A stretch of DNA of 64,000 bases, from assembly GCF_024055605.1 (NCBI RefSeq), contig NZ_JAMXLX010000001.1, forward strand, positions 1,178,001-1,242,000, given 5' to 3'. The notes under the pieces are model-generated. The model saw only the letters and a program-made list of their open reading frames with translations. It was not told the origin of the DNA and did not search any database. Positions 17,292 to 25,446 of the stretch are shown here, in pieces. The DNA is from Ciceribacter sichuanensis. Lineage in GTDB: Bacteria; Pseudomonadota; Alphaproteobacteria; Rhizobiales; Rhizobiaceae. Position 1 is the stretch's first letter. Each line of letters opens with the position of its first letter. Both the position numbers and the translations under genes were made by a program.

Positions 17292-18134
17292 TTGCGTTTC
17301 GATGAGCTTTCCTACGCCAATGAACGTGACCCGCGCCTGAAACGCTGGTTCATCCGGTCGATCGAGGGGCTTTCCGGCCGCGATCGCTTTGCCCGTCTCT
17401 ATGACATCTGGCGCACCGATATCGTCGGCAAGACCGACCGTGTCTTCGGCAAGATGCTCGATCTCATCGATGTGCACCTGAAGGTGCAGGGGCAATGGCC
17501 GCCGGCCAATCTTCCGCAAGGCCCTGTCGTCATTGTCGCGAACCATCCGTTCGGCATCGGAGACGGTATTGCCATTCTGGCGCTGGCCGAGGAACTCGGA
17601 CGTCCCTTCCGGGTGCTGATCAACAATGAACTGCTGAAGGTGCCGGAAATGGCGCCTTATTCGCTACCCGTTTCCTTCGAGGAGACCAAGGAAGCGATGG
17701 CGATCAACATGAGGACACGCCATGAGGCGGTGAGGCTCCTGAAGGAAGGGGTGACCGTGATCGTGTTTCCGGCCGGTGGTGTTGCGACCGCTCGCCGGGG
17801 CTTTGGTCGCGCGGAAGATTTGCCGTGGAAGATATTTCCGGCAAAGCTCATCCAGGCTGCCGGTGCGAATGTGATCCCCGTCTATTTCGAGGGGCAGAAC
17901 GGCCGGCTTTTCCATCTGGCCAGCAAGCTGTCGCTTACGCTCAGAATTTCGCTGCTGATCCGCGAGTTCCGACGTCTTTCGGGATCGACCATATCGGCCC
18001 GTATCGGGGATCTGCTGAACTGGGAGGATCTTCGCGCCATCCCGGATCGCAAGGACATCCTTGCGCGGCTCTATGATGCCGTCTTCTCCATGGCGCCGGC
18101 GCGTCGCCGTATAGCGTTGAAAAAGGCCGGCTGA
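17292..18134 (+). CDS. Lysophospholipid acyltransferase family protein
   Basis: PlsC-like/hemolysin-type acyltransferase that probably acylates a lysophospholipid or lyso-ornithine lipid at the inner membrane. Seen: catalytic box NHPFGIGD (H85 ... D91, one residue longer than the textbook Hx4D, a variation known in this subgroup) and the glycerol-binding-like VFPAGG. I chose the TTG at 17292 because AAGGGGAA precedes it; upstream in-frame codons to 17196 look unconserved. 280 aa. It follows thrS by about 100 bp. Substrate not determined from sequence. Confidence 0.8.
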   Translation: MRFDELSYANERDPRLKRWFIRSIEGLSGRDRFARLYDIWRTDIVGKTDRVFGKMLDLIDVHLKVQGQWPPANLPQGPVVIVANHPFGIGDGIAILALAEELGRPFRVLINNELLKVPEMAPYSLPVSFEETKEAMAINMRTRHEAVRLLKEGVTVIVFPAGGVATARRGFGRAEDLPWKIFPAKLIQAAGANVIPVYFEGQNGRLFHLASKLSLTLRISLLIREFRRLSGSTISARIGDLLNWEDLRAIPDRKDILARLYDAVFSMAPARRRIALKKAG

Positions 18135-18150
18135 ACCGCAAGCGTGCGGC

Positions 18151-19110
18151 TTACTTCGTCAGAAGCAGTTCGACATCGACGTTCTGGCCGGCGCTGACGG
18201 TAAAGTCTTTCTGGTAGATCTTGTCCTTGTTGCGGGCAATCGCGGTATATTCGCCTTCCGCCAGCACCATGACCGGGAAGGCGCTGACGCTTTCAGCCAC
18301 GATGTCGCCCGAAGAGGCAAGGACCGACCATGCGGTGTCGGCGATCGCTTCGCCGCCGGCTTCCGAGACCAGCTTGAGATTGATCTGAGCCGCACGGTGC
18401 TGGATGGTTGCCTCAGTCAGCTTGCCGGCCTCCACCTTGATGTCGGCACGTACCACGGCATTGACCGAGCCGTATTCGGAAACGATGTGATAGGTGCCGG
18501 TGTTAAGGCGGACGATCGTGTCCGGCTTCACATCCTCGAGCACAAGGCCACGCTCGCCATCGGCCTGAACTTCGGCCGAATAGACGTCGAATTTCAGTTC
18601 CTTGGCCGGAATACGGGTGTCGGAGCCAGACACGGCATTCAGCAGGATGCCGCCTGCATCGAGCACCAGAACCTGCTTTTCGACTTCGCCTTCGCGCGGC
18701 ACGGACAGCTTTTTCGTGGCACCCGCGCGGCCGAAGGAAACATTGACGAAATAATCGCCCGGCTCGAGCTGGAAGTCGGCCGAACCGCCTTCGACGCTTG
18801 CGAGAAGCGGCAGCTTACCGTCGCTGCCGGGGATTGGGCTGAAGACACGCCACGAGAGGCCCTGCTGCATCGGTTCGCCATCGCTGGTGAGCTTGGCTTC
18901 GAGCGCAACACTCTTTGATGTGGATCGCGACGGTGCTGTCTGGCTGAAATTGGGGGAAAACGCGTTCAGCTTCGGCATCTTGGTGGTGCCGTTGAGCTGT
19001 TTGAACGACTGGAATGCGTCTTCACCGCGCGCGGATGTCATGGCAAACAATGTTGCCGCCACGACGAACAACAAGCGGGCAGCGCGGGAATGGCGGATCA
19101 TGTATCGCAC
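18151..19110 (-). CDS. Uncharacterised secreted protein, 319 aa
   Basis: No named family recognised. Seen: signal peptide with a basic start and hydrophobic core ending near residue 29 (LFAMTSARG), an Ala/Ser-rich linker, then a mature part built of repeated beta-strand patterns, as in carboxypeptidase-regulatory/CNA-B or Ig-like modules: FQLEPGDYFVNVSFG (about 113-127), LNTGTYHIVSEYG (about 208-220), LAEGEYTAIARN (about 284-295). These three glycine-turn 'xxGxYxxxx' motifs suggest three tandem beta domains. No cysteines of note. Convergent with the acyltransferase gene. Two start ATGs are possible (19110, 19101). Confidence 0.75.
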   Translation of the reverse strand: MRYMIRHSRAARLLFVVAATLFAMTSARGEDAFQSFKQLNGTTKMPKLNAFSPNFSQTAPSRSTSKSVALEAKLTSDGEPMQQGLSWRVFSPIPGSDGKLPLLASVEGGSADFQLEPGDYFVNVSFGRAGATKKLSVPREGEVEKQVLVLDAGGILLNAVSGSDTRIPAKELKFDVYSAEVQADGERGLVLEDVKPDTIVRLNTGTYHIVSEYGSVNAVVRADIKVEAGKLTEATIQHRAAQINLKLVSEAGGEAIADTAWSVLASSGDIVAESVSAFPVMVLAEGEYTAIARNKDKIYQKDFTVSAGQNVDVELLLTK

Positions 19111-19209
19111 AATTGGTTGACTTCTACTCCAATGACAGCAACTTCAATCGCAATGCGATGGCAATTTCAAGACGTGTCCGCCATCGAGAAAGCCGGAAAG
19201 TGCCCTTGA

Positions 19210-19794
19210 ATGAAAAATGATATGAAACTTATCGATTATCTCGCCGTTCGCCGTTCCATTCCCGCCTTCCAGATGAGTGAGCCGGGACCGACGACCGACG
19301 AACTCGAGCAGATTCTCACATTGGCCGTCCGTGTGCCGGATCACGGCAAGATCGCCCCCTGGCGGTTTATCGTTTACCGCGGTGAGGAGAGGGGTCGCAT
19401 AGGCGAAGAACTGCTCGCCATGGCGGTTCAGAAGAATCCGGACCTTTCCGAGGAAATGGTCAATGTCGAGCGCACCCGCTTCAGCCGCGCTCCTGTCGTG
19501 ATAGCGGTAGTCAGTACGGCCGCCCCGCATGTAAAGATCCCCGAGTGGGAGCAGGTGATGTCTGCCGGCGCGGTCTGCCTCAATCTCCTGATGGCGGCCA
19601 ATGCCGTCGGCTTCGTATCCAACTGGTTGACCGAATGGTTTGCCTATGACGAGCGGGCCTATCCGCTGCTCGGGATCAAGCCGGGCGAGAAGGTGGCGGG
19701 CTTTATCCATATCGGTTCCACGACCTTTCCTGCGGTCGAGCGACCGCGCCCGGCTCTTGCGGATGTGGTTACATGGGTGGGAGACGGCGCCTGA
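19210..19794 (+). CDS. Nitroreductase family protein (YdjA-like)
   Basis: FMN-dependent NAD(P)H oxidoreductase fold. Seen: 194 aa with the N-terminal RRSIPAFQM (FMN contact, analogous to RRSxR), [20 protein letters not shown] and a C-terminal GFIHIGS segment. Closest in pattern to the YdjA/NfnB short nitroreductases, which work as homodimers. Its stop overlaps the start of a flavin reductase gene (TGATG), so the two are translationally coupled and could act on a shared flavin or substrate. Natural substrate unknown. Confidence 0.9.
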   Translation: MKNDMKLIDYLAVRRSIPAFQMSEPGPTTDELEQILTLAVRVPDHGKIAPWRFIVYRGEERGRIGEELLAMAVQKNPDLSEEMVNVERTRFSRAPVVIAVVSTAAPHVKIPEWEQVMSAGAVCLNLLMAANAVGFVSNWLTEWFAYDERAYPLLGIKPGEKVAGFIHIGSTTFPAVERPRPALADVVTWVGDGA

Positions 19795-20408
19795 TGTTCT
19801 ACGAGACGGAAACCAACCGCCACGGCCTCGCCCACGATCCGTTCAAGGCGATCGTCGCGCCTCGGCCGATCGGTTGGATCGGCACGCGCGGGCGGGATGG
19901 ATCGGTCAATCTTTCCCCCTATTCCTTCTTCAATGCCGTGAGCGACCGGCCGAAGGTCGTCATGTTTTCCTCCAGCGGCCGCAAAGACTCGTTGAAGAAT
20001 GCCGAGGAGACCGGCGTCTTCACCGCAAGCTTCGTAGGCTTCGATCTGGTGGAAAAGGTGAACCTTTCCTCGGTCGTCGTTCCTTACGGTGTGAGTGAAT
20101 TCGAGATTGCAGGCCTGACCCCGGTGGAAGGGCGACTGGTTTCCGCTCCCTTCGTCGGCGAAGCCGTAGCAGCGCTCGAATGCCGCGTGACGGAGGTCCA
20201 CACCCTGAAAACGCTGGAGGGTGGCGCTTCGGACAGCCATGCCGTGTTCGGCCAGGTTGTCGGCATCCACATTAACGAGAGCGTCATCCGCAACGGCCGG
20301 TTCGATGTGGCGCTGGCGCGGCCGGTGGCGCGCATGGGCTACATGGACTTCGCCGAACAGGCGCCGGTCTTCGAAATGTTTCGCCCCGAGGCGCCGAAGA
20401 AGCTCTAA
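19794..20408 (+). CDS. Flavin reductase-like (FMN-binding split barrel) protein
   Basis: Belongs to the flavin reductase-like domain family (PF01613 type), cytoplasmic flavoproteins that supply reduced flavin or act as oxidoreductases. Seen: IVAPRPIGWIGT at the N-terminus (the flavin-phosphate loop), NLSPYSFFNAVSDRPKVV, and the C-terminal RMGYMDFA. The start is the ATG at 19794, which overlaps the nitroreductase stop by one base (TGATG); this gives 204 aa. The pair is co-transcribed. Confidence 0.92.
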   Translation: MFYETETNRHGLAHDPFKAIVAPRPIGWIGTRGRDGSVNLSPYSFFNAVSDRPKVVMFSSSGRKDSLKNAEETGVFTASFVGFDLVEKVNLSSVVVPYGVSEFEIAGLTPVEGRLVSAPFVGEAVAALECRVTEVHTLKTLEGGASDSHAVFGQVVGIHINESVIRNGRFDVALARPVARMGYMDFAEQAPVFEMFRPEAPKKL

Positions 20409-20416
20409 CCGGCTTC

Positions 20417-21139
20417 TTAGGGTGTTTCTGCATCGCTGTCGCGGGTCGCAAGGATCGCTGCGACCTGCGTCGGTTGGGACGTGACGAGTGCAGTAAAGCC
20501 ATCCTGCCGGGCGCGGGTGCAAGCTTCTGCAAGAGCCTTGCCCGACAAATCCGGCTCGAGCCAGCTGAAGGCGGGCACGCCGGCGTGGGACGCGGCCAGC
20601 AACGTGATATCCGCGGCAAGCCGAGGTGTTCCGGCCGCTCCGCCGTTACGCCTCAGAGCGCTCGTATTGCATCCCAGTCCTTTAAGGCGCGGTGTCCGTC
20701 CCGTAAAACTCTCTGCATTGAGCAATCCTGCCGGATTGTCTCCCATCACCGCAAGGATTGCGGTTGCACCGACGGGAAGCTGCCGGATGGCTTCTTCCGC
20801 GGAAAGCAGCGTATCCAGCCGCTGGAGGTCCGAGCCGTTCCGCGTATTGCCGAGCACGATTCCCTGTGGAAGCGATTCCATCAGCACCGCGAGCTGCGCC
20901 GCAAGCGCATCGTTGTCCGGATTGTTGTCGAGATAGGCAAGGTGCGGAATACCGCCATGGCCTTCCTCAAGGGAGGACTTACGGGGCTGACCGCTGTCGT
21001 TCACTACGATTGCATCCACCGCATGCGCCACGTCTCTGGCCTCGAATGAGGGAGTGATCGCGAGCAGGATCCGTAGTGAAGGTCCCTTGAGGATGTCGTT
21101 GTCGTCGCTGGCCAGATCGGCCTCCCGGTTAATGAACAT
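20417..21139 (-). CDS. Divergent CitE/HpcH-HpaI aldolase-like protein, probably catalytically altered
   Basis: A TIM-barrel protein of the HpcH/HpaI-CitE superfamily by colinear motifs: DLQRLDTLLSAEEA, AGLLNAE, PRLKGLG, AGVPAF, and GFTALVTSQPTQVAAI, matching CitE's order. However, the expected catalytic positions differ: the ETxAG-type segment is GDNPAG, the metal-binding FGxxD region is GCNTSAL, the D in ILDxED is absent (IVVNDSGQP), and the terminal HP is QP. I infer a pseudoenzyme or a changed activity. Start ATG at 21139; 240 aa. Divergent from the DUF2336 gene. Confidence 0.6.
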   Translation of the reverse strand: MFINREADLASDDNDILKGPSLRILLAITPSFEARDVAHAVDAIVVNDSGQPRKSSLEEGHGGIPHLAYLDNNPDNDALAAQLAVLMESLPQGIVLGNTRNGSDLQRLDTLLSAEEAIRQLPVGATAILAVMGDNPAGLLNAESFTGRTPRLKGLGCNTSALRRNGGAAGTPRLAADITLLAASHAGVPAFSWLEPDLSGKALAEACTRARQDGFTALVTSQPTQVAAILATRDSDAETP

Positions 21140-21230
21140 GGTGAACTGAATGTTAAACCTTTTGCCGTTACCGTGAAACCATAAGCCAAGTGATCTTACG
21201 CGGCTTCTCAGGGCTTGGTTGGGTTTTGCA

Positions 21231-22367
21231 GTGATCGTCGCAGCTTTTCTTCGTTGGGTAGAGACGGCCAAGGCGGGGGACAGGGCACGGGCAGCCAATG
21301 CGCTTGCAAGGGCCTATCTTCGCTCCAACATGACTGCCCAGGAACGGCAGGCTGCCCATATGGCGATGACCTGCCTGCTGGACGATCCTTCGCCGCGCGT
21401 GCGCCTGGCGCTGGCCGAAGCTCTGGCCGAATCCGAATCTGCTCCGCGCGGTCTGATGGTCTCTCTTGCCGAGGACCAGCCGGAAATTGCCGCGGCTGCG
21501 ATCCTGCGTTCGCCAGTGCTGGGCGATATGGATCTCGTCGATCTTGCCGGTCGCGGCAATGCCGAGACGCGAGCCCTTATTGCCGCCCGCCCGTCGCTGT
21601 CGCGCGTCGTCGCAGCCGCTCTTGCGGAGATAGGCGATGCAGGTGAAGTCTGTGTATTGCTGGAAAATACAAGCGCTGGAATCTCCCGGCTGACCCTTCG
21701 GCGAATCGCGGAACGTCACGGTGCCGAAGACGAGGTGAGGGCGCTTCTGCTGGCTCGCGAAGACCTCCCCGCAGCAGTACGCCAGATCCTTGTCGGTTAT
21801 GTTACCGAAGCATTGACCGGTTCCGATTTCGTTCTCGCCGCCATCGGTGCGCGTCGCATGGAGCGGCTGGCCCGCGAGGCTGGGGCGGCTGCCTCCATCG
21901 TCATCGCCGGGACGGCTACGCCCGAGGAGCTGCCGTCACTGGTCGAACAGCTACGGATGGAGGGGCGTCTGACGCCCGCCTTCCTGATGCATGCGTTATG
22001 CGTCGGGCGGACGGATTTCTTCGCGTCGGTCGTTGTCGCACTTTCCGGTCTTGAAGAGCGGCGTGTCCGGGCCATTCTCGCGACCGGACGCTTCCACTCC
22101 GTGCGTGCGCTGCTCGAAAGCGTTGGTCTTGCCCGTGACATCAGCCCGCTTTTCGTCGATGCGATCATGCTATGGCGTAATGCCGTCCTGTCGTCCCAGG
22201 CAACTGATGTGGACAATATCGCCCCGCGCCTGATGGCGCGCTACCGCGATGGTGCCCACCGTCCGGCGGCCACGATGGAGCTTCTGGAAATGGTCGAGAA
22301 GCTGGCCATATCGGAAGAGCGGCGTATCGCCCGCGACTACGCGAACGGCATCGCTTTCGCGGCCTGA
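21231..22367 (+). CDS. DUF2336 domain-containing protein
   Basis: Alphaproteobacterial family of unknown function, all-helical with HEAT-like repeats. Seen: 378 aa rich in Ala/Leu/Arg; repeats such as DDPSPRVRLALAEALAES (near 50-67) and RGNAETRALIAARPSLSRVV; C-terminal RDYANGIAFAA. No membrane segment. I favour the GTG at 21231 (VIVAAFLRWVETAK), because the LRWVETAK...RAANALARAYL block after it is the usual start of the family; the alternative TTG at 21219 adds four residues. The start region is shared with the divergent CitE-like gene (91 bp apart). Confidence 0.85.
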   Translation: MIVAAFLRWVETAKAGDRARAANALARAYLRSNMTAQERQAAHMAMTCLLDDPSPRVRLALAEALAESESAPRGLMVSLAEDQPEIAAAAILRSPVLGDMDLVDLAGRGNAETRALIAARPSLSRVVAAALAEIGDAGEVCVLLENTSAGISRLTLRRIAERHGAEDEVRALLLAREDLPAAVRQILVGYVTEALTGSDFVLAAIGARRMERLAREAGAAASIVIAGTATPEELPSLVEQLRMEGRLTPAFLMHALCVGRTDFFASVVVALSGLEERRVRAILATGRFHSVRALLESVGLARDISPLFVDAIMLWRNAVLSSQATDVDNIAPRLMARYRDGAHRPAATMELLEMVEKLAISEERRIARDYANGIAFAA

Positions 22368-22376
22368 GGCCGCCTG

Positions 22377-22811
22377 TTACGGAACGATCTTCTTGGCCAC
22401 CCAGGAATAGCCGTCTGCAACGACGTGGAGCGGCGTTGCAAACACCATCTTGATGTCGGAGGTTTCGGGCAGCACGTTGCGGATCTTGGAGATTGCACGG
22501 GCGGCAAGCGACTGGCGCTCCTCCTCCGGCAGCGAGGCGGCCGGGCCGGGCAGAGGGGCCGGTTCATCGACCGCCGGCTTGGCGGCGCCTTCCGGGGGTG
22601 TCTGCATGTCCGCCGTCTGTTTGTCCGGTGGCTGGCATACGGCAACCACCATCGGGTAGTTGATACCGGAATACCCTTCCAGCACCTTCTCCGTGGCGGC
22701 ATCGCAAAGTTCCACGGACACGAAATGCTGTTGTGCCGTTGCTACATAATGGCATTCGTTGACGCTGTCGTCGCAGCCAAGAATGGTCATGACGATAAGG
22801 GCGGCTTGCAT
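22377..22811 (-). CDS. Conserved hypothetical protein, 144 aa
   Basis: No named family recognised. Starts MQAALIVMTILGCDDSVNECHYV; the first 14 residues are hydrophobic but short for a signal peptide. Three cysteines in the N-terminal 40 residues (GCDD, NECHY, VELCDAA) and one in VVAVC may form disulfides. A Pro/Ala-rich linker (about 60-100) joins to a C-terminal amphipathic segment. Start at 22811 rather than 22937, because the longer frame overlaps the divergent acetyltransferase region and has unconserved codons. Convergent with the DUF2336 gene (stops 9 bp apart). Confidence 0.65.
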   Translation of the reverse strand: MQAALIVMTILGCDDSVNECHYVATAQQHFVSVELCDAATEKVLEGYSGINYPMVVAVCQPPDKQTADMQTPPEGAAKPAVDEPAPLPGPAASLPEEERQSLAARAISKIRNVLPETSDIKMVFATPLHVVADGYSWVAKKIVP

Positions 22812-22976
22812 GTGAAACCCGTTTTCGAAAATGGCTGGTGATATCGATGTGTTTCCCTCACTTTCAATCAGAGGAATGCAGCCGAAGCAAGACGATAGCA
22901 GGGCGTCGCGGCGGCGATCTTGACCGACCGGCGACATTTGGCTGAAGCTTCCGCCTTATTGTGGAAGGAAAGCGCC

Positions 22977-23438
22977 ATGCCCGTCACCATTGCCCGCGAA
23001 CCGGTCCGTCAGAAGGCAGTGATTGCCCTTCTCCAACAGTCGGATGCCTATATGGCGACGCTCTATCCGGCCGAGAGCAATCACCTGCTTGACGTAGCCT
23101 CGCTGGAAAAGCCCGAGGTGTCGTTTTTCGTGGCGCGGAAGGATGGCGAAATCGTCGGATGCTGCGCACTCGTGGTGTCTGGCGATGGTACCGCCGAAAT
23201 CAAGCGCATGTTCGTGTCGCCCGAAGCACGCGGCCTTGCTATCGGCCGCCTTCTGATGGAAGCTCTGGAGGATTGCGCTCGCGCCACGGGACTTGCGGCC
23301 ATCTGTCTCGAAACGGGTATAAGCCAGCCGGAAGCCATCGGGCTTTATCGTCGTTTCGGATTTGTGGAAATTCCGCCCTTCGGTTCCTACAGGCCAGATC
23401 CCTTGAGCCTGTTCATGGAAAAGCGGCTGGCGGACTAG
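22977..23438 (+). CDS. GNAT-family N-acetyltransferase
   Basis: Acetyl-CoA-dependent acyltransferase. Seen: 153 aa with the GNAT core: EIVGCCALVV (strand beta4), RMFVSPEARGLAIGRLLMEAL (acetyl-CoA pyrophosphate loop, V-x-x-x-A-R-G-x-x-I-G), ICLETG and YRRFGFVEIPPFG (C-terminal GF signature). Start ATG at 22977 preceded by GGAAAG; the longer ORF to 22920 has no site. Substrate unknown; the N-terminal part looks like the YjcF/PhnO-type small GNATs. Confidence 0.92.
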   Translation: MPVTIAREPVRQKAVIALLQQSDAYMATLYPAESNHLLDVASLEKPEVSFFVARKDGEIVGCCALVVSGDGTAEIKRMFVSPEARGLAIGRLLMEALEDCARATGLAAICLETGISQPEAIGLYRRFGFVEIPPFGSYRPDPLSLFMEKRLAD

Positions 23439-23581
23439 CCACCTGTACCGGCGAAGCGGCAAATCACCCGTGAAGCGTCAAGTAATGCCCTTGGCGCGGT
23501 GGCAAAAATATGAAAGAGAAAATCAACATTTAGCCTCCTGTCTCGGTGGCGACGTCTCTTTCCATTCCTTACGGACTGATC

Positions 23582-25312
23582 ATGCTTCGCAGATTTTTCG
23601 CTTTCTATTGGCCTTATCGCGGCCTGTTCGTCCTCGATTTCGGCTGTGCCGTCTTGTCGGGCGTGCTGGAGCTAGGCTTCCCGATGGCCGTGAAATCTTT
23701 TGTCGACGATCTCCTGCCGAGCGGACAATGGGGCCTGATCGTCGGAGCTTCGCTCGCCCTGCTGGTGATCTACCTGCTCAATACTGTTCTGATGGCGACC
23801 GTCACCTACTGGGGACACATGCTCGGCATCAATATCGAGACGGATATGCGCCGCCTCGCCTTCAGCCACATCCAGAAACTCTCCTTCCGCTATTTCGATA
23901 ACGAGAAGACCGGTCATCTCGTGGGGCGGCTAACCAAGGATCTGGAGGAGATCGGCGAAGTCGCCCATCACGGTCCGGAAGACCTGTTTATCGCGATCAT
24001 GACCTTTATCGGCGCCCTTCTGCTGATGCTGTCGATCAATGTCGAACTGGCGCTGTTGACGGCTGCGATCGTGCCGCTGACGGCCTGGGTCACCAGCCGT
24101 TACGGCACGCGGATGACGGATAACTTCCGTGCGCTTTTCGGCCGTGTCGGCGACTTCAATACGCGCATCGAGGAAAATGTCGGCGGCATCCGCGTGGTGC
24201 AGGCCTTTGCCAACGAAGAGCACGAACGCACGCTTTTCGAAAGGGACAACCAGAACTATCGCCGCACCAAGCTCGCGGCCTACAGGATCATGGCTGCCAG
24301 CGTTTCCATGAGCTACATGAGCATGCGGCTGATCCAGATGGTCGTGATGATCACCGGAGCCTATTTCGTGCTGTCAGGCGATCTGTCGAATGGCGGTTTC
24401 GTCAGCTTCCTGCTGCTGGTCGGCGTATTTTTCCGGCCCGTCGAGAAGATCAATTCCGTCATCGAAACCTATCCCAAGGGCATTGCCGGTTTCCGCCGCT
24501 TCGTCGAACTCATCGACACCGAGCCGGATATCGCCGATGCGCCGGATGCCGTCGAGGCACCGCAGTTCAAGGGCGATATCGCCTTCCGGTCCGTAAGCTT
24601 TGGCTATACCCCGGAAAAGCCGGTGCTGCGCGGCATCGATCTCGACATCAAGGCTGGTGAGACCATCGCTTTCGTCGGACCGTCCGGAGCCGGCAAGACG
24701 ACGCTCTGCTCGCTGTTGCCGCGCTTCTACGATGTCACCACGGGAGCGATCACCATCGACGGGCATGATATCCGCAAGCTGACGCTTGCCTCGCTGCGCA
24801 GTCAGATCGGCATCGTGCAGCAGGACGTCTTCCTGTTCGGCGGTACGGTGCGCGAGAACATCGCCTATGGCCGTCTCGGTGCGTCCGAGGTCGAGATCAT
24901 GGAAGCCGCCCGTCGTGCTAAGCTCGATGGTGTCATCGCCGGCATGCCACAGGGGCTCGATACCGTCATCGGCGAGCGCGGCGTCAAGCTTTCCGGCGGC
25001 CAGAAGCAGCGCATGGCGATTGCCCGCATGTTCCTGAAAAACCCACCCATTCTTATCCTCGACGAAGCGACGTCCGCGCTCGACACGGAGACGGAGCGGG
25101 CGATCCAGCAGTCGCTCAGCGAACTCTCCGAAGGGCGAACGACCCTGGTGATCGCCCACCGCCTGGCAACGATCCGCGATGCTTCCCGGATTGTTGTGGT
25201 GGACGCGAGTGGCATTTCCGAGATCGGCACCCATACCGAACTCCTGCGTGCCGGCCGGGGCTATGCCCGGCTATACGAGGCTCAGTTCGGACAATTGGGC
25301 GCGGCGGAGTAA
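23582..25312 (+). CDS. ABC exporter, fused permease/ATPase (MsbA/multidrug type)
   Basis: Half-transporter of the ABC exporter class, working as a homodimer in the inner membrane. Seen: an N-terminal TMD1 region with six helices (first FVLDFGCAVLSGVLELGFPM), then an NBD with Walker A GPSGAGKTT, Q-loop IVQQDVFLFGG, signature LSGGQKQR, Walker B ILILDEATSALD and H-loop VIAHRLATI. 576 aa is the usual length. I chose the ATG at 23582 (MLRRFFAFYWPYRG); the GTG at 23546 would add 12 residues. Substrate not predictable. The downstream spacer holds a strong hairpin. Confidence 0.93.
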   Translation: MLRRFFAFYWPYRGLFVLDFGCAVLSGVLELGFPMAVKSFVDDLLPSGQWGLIVGASLALLVIYLLNTVLMATVTYWGHMLGINIETDMRRLAFSHIQKLSFRYFDNEKTGHLVGRLTKDLEEIGEVAHHGPEDLFIAIMTFIGALLLMLSINVELALLTAAIVPLTAWVTSRYGTRMTDNFRALFGRVGDFNTRIEENVGGIRVVQAFANEEHERTLFERDNQNYRRTKLAAYRIMAASVSMSYMSMRLIQMVVMITGAYFVLSGDLSNGGFVSFLLLVGVFFRPVEKINSVIETYPKGIAGFRRFVELIDTEPDIADAPDAVEAPQFKGDIAFRSVSFGYTPEKPVLRGIDLDIKAGETIAFVGPSGAGKTTLCSLLPRFYDVTTGAITIDGHDIRKLTLASLRSQIGIVQQDVFLFGGTVRENIAYGRLGASEVEIMEAARRAKLDGVIAGMPQGLDTVIGERGVKLSGGQKQRMAIARMFLKNPPILILDEATSALDTETERAIQQSLSELSEGRTTLVIAHRLATIRDASRIVVVDASGISEIGTHTELLRAGRGYARLYEAQFGQLGAAE

Positions 25313-25407
25313 TCCACCGCTTTCACGGTTTGATTTCTGCTCTGCGACAGCGCCGGGTATCCAGTCGGACGTGCAGAGGCTGGCTCTGGCTTCCTGAAAC
25401 AAACGTT

Positions 25408-25443
25408 ATCGACCCGCAAATCGATTCTGATTTGCGGGTCGAT
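25408..25443. terminator. Bidirectional terminator-like hairpin between ABC exporter and autotransporter
   Basis: A perfect 15-bp stem ATCGACCCGCAAATC/GATTTGCGGGTCGAT with a 6-base loop lies between two convergent genes, 3 bases before the autotransporter stop. No long T-tract flanks it, but position and strength suit termination from either side. Confidence 0.75.
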
Positions 25444-25446
25444 CCG

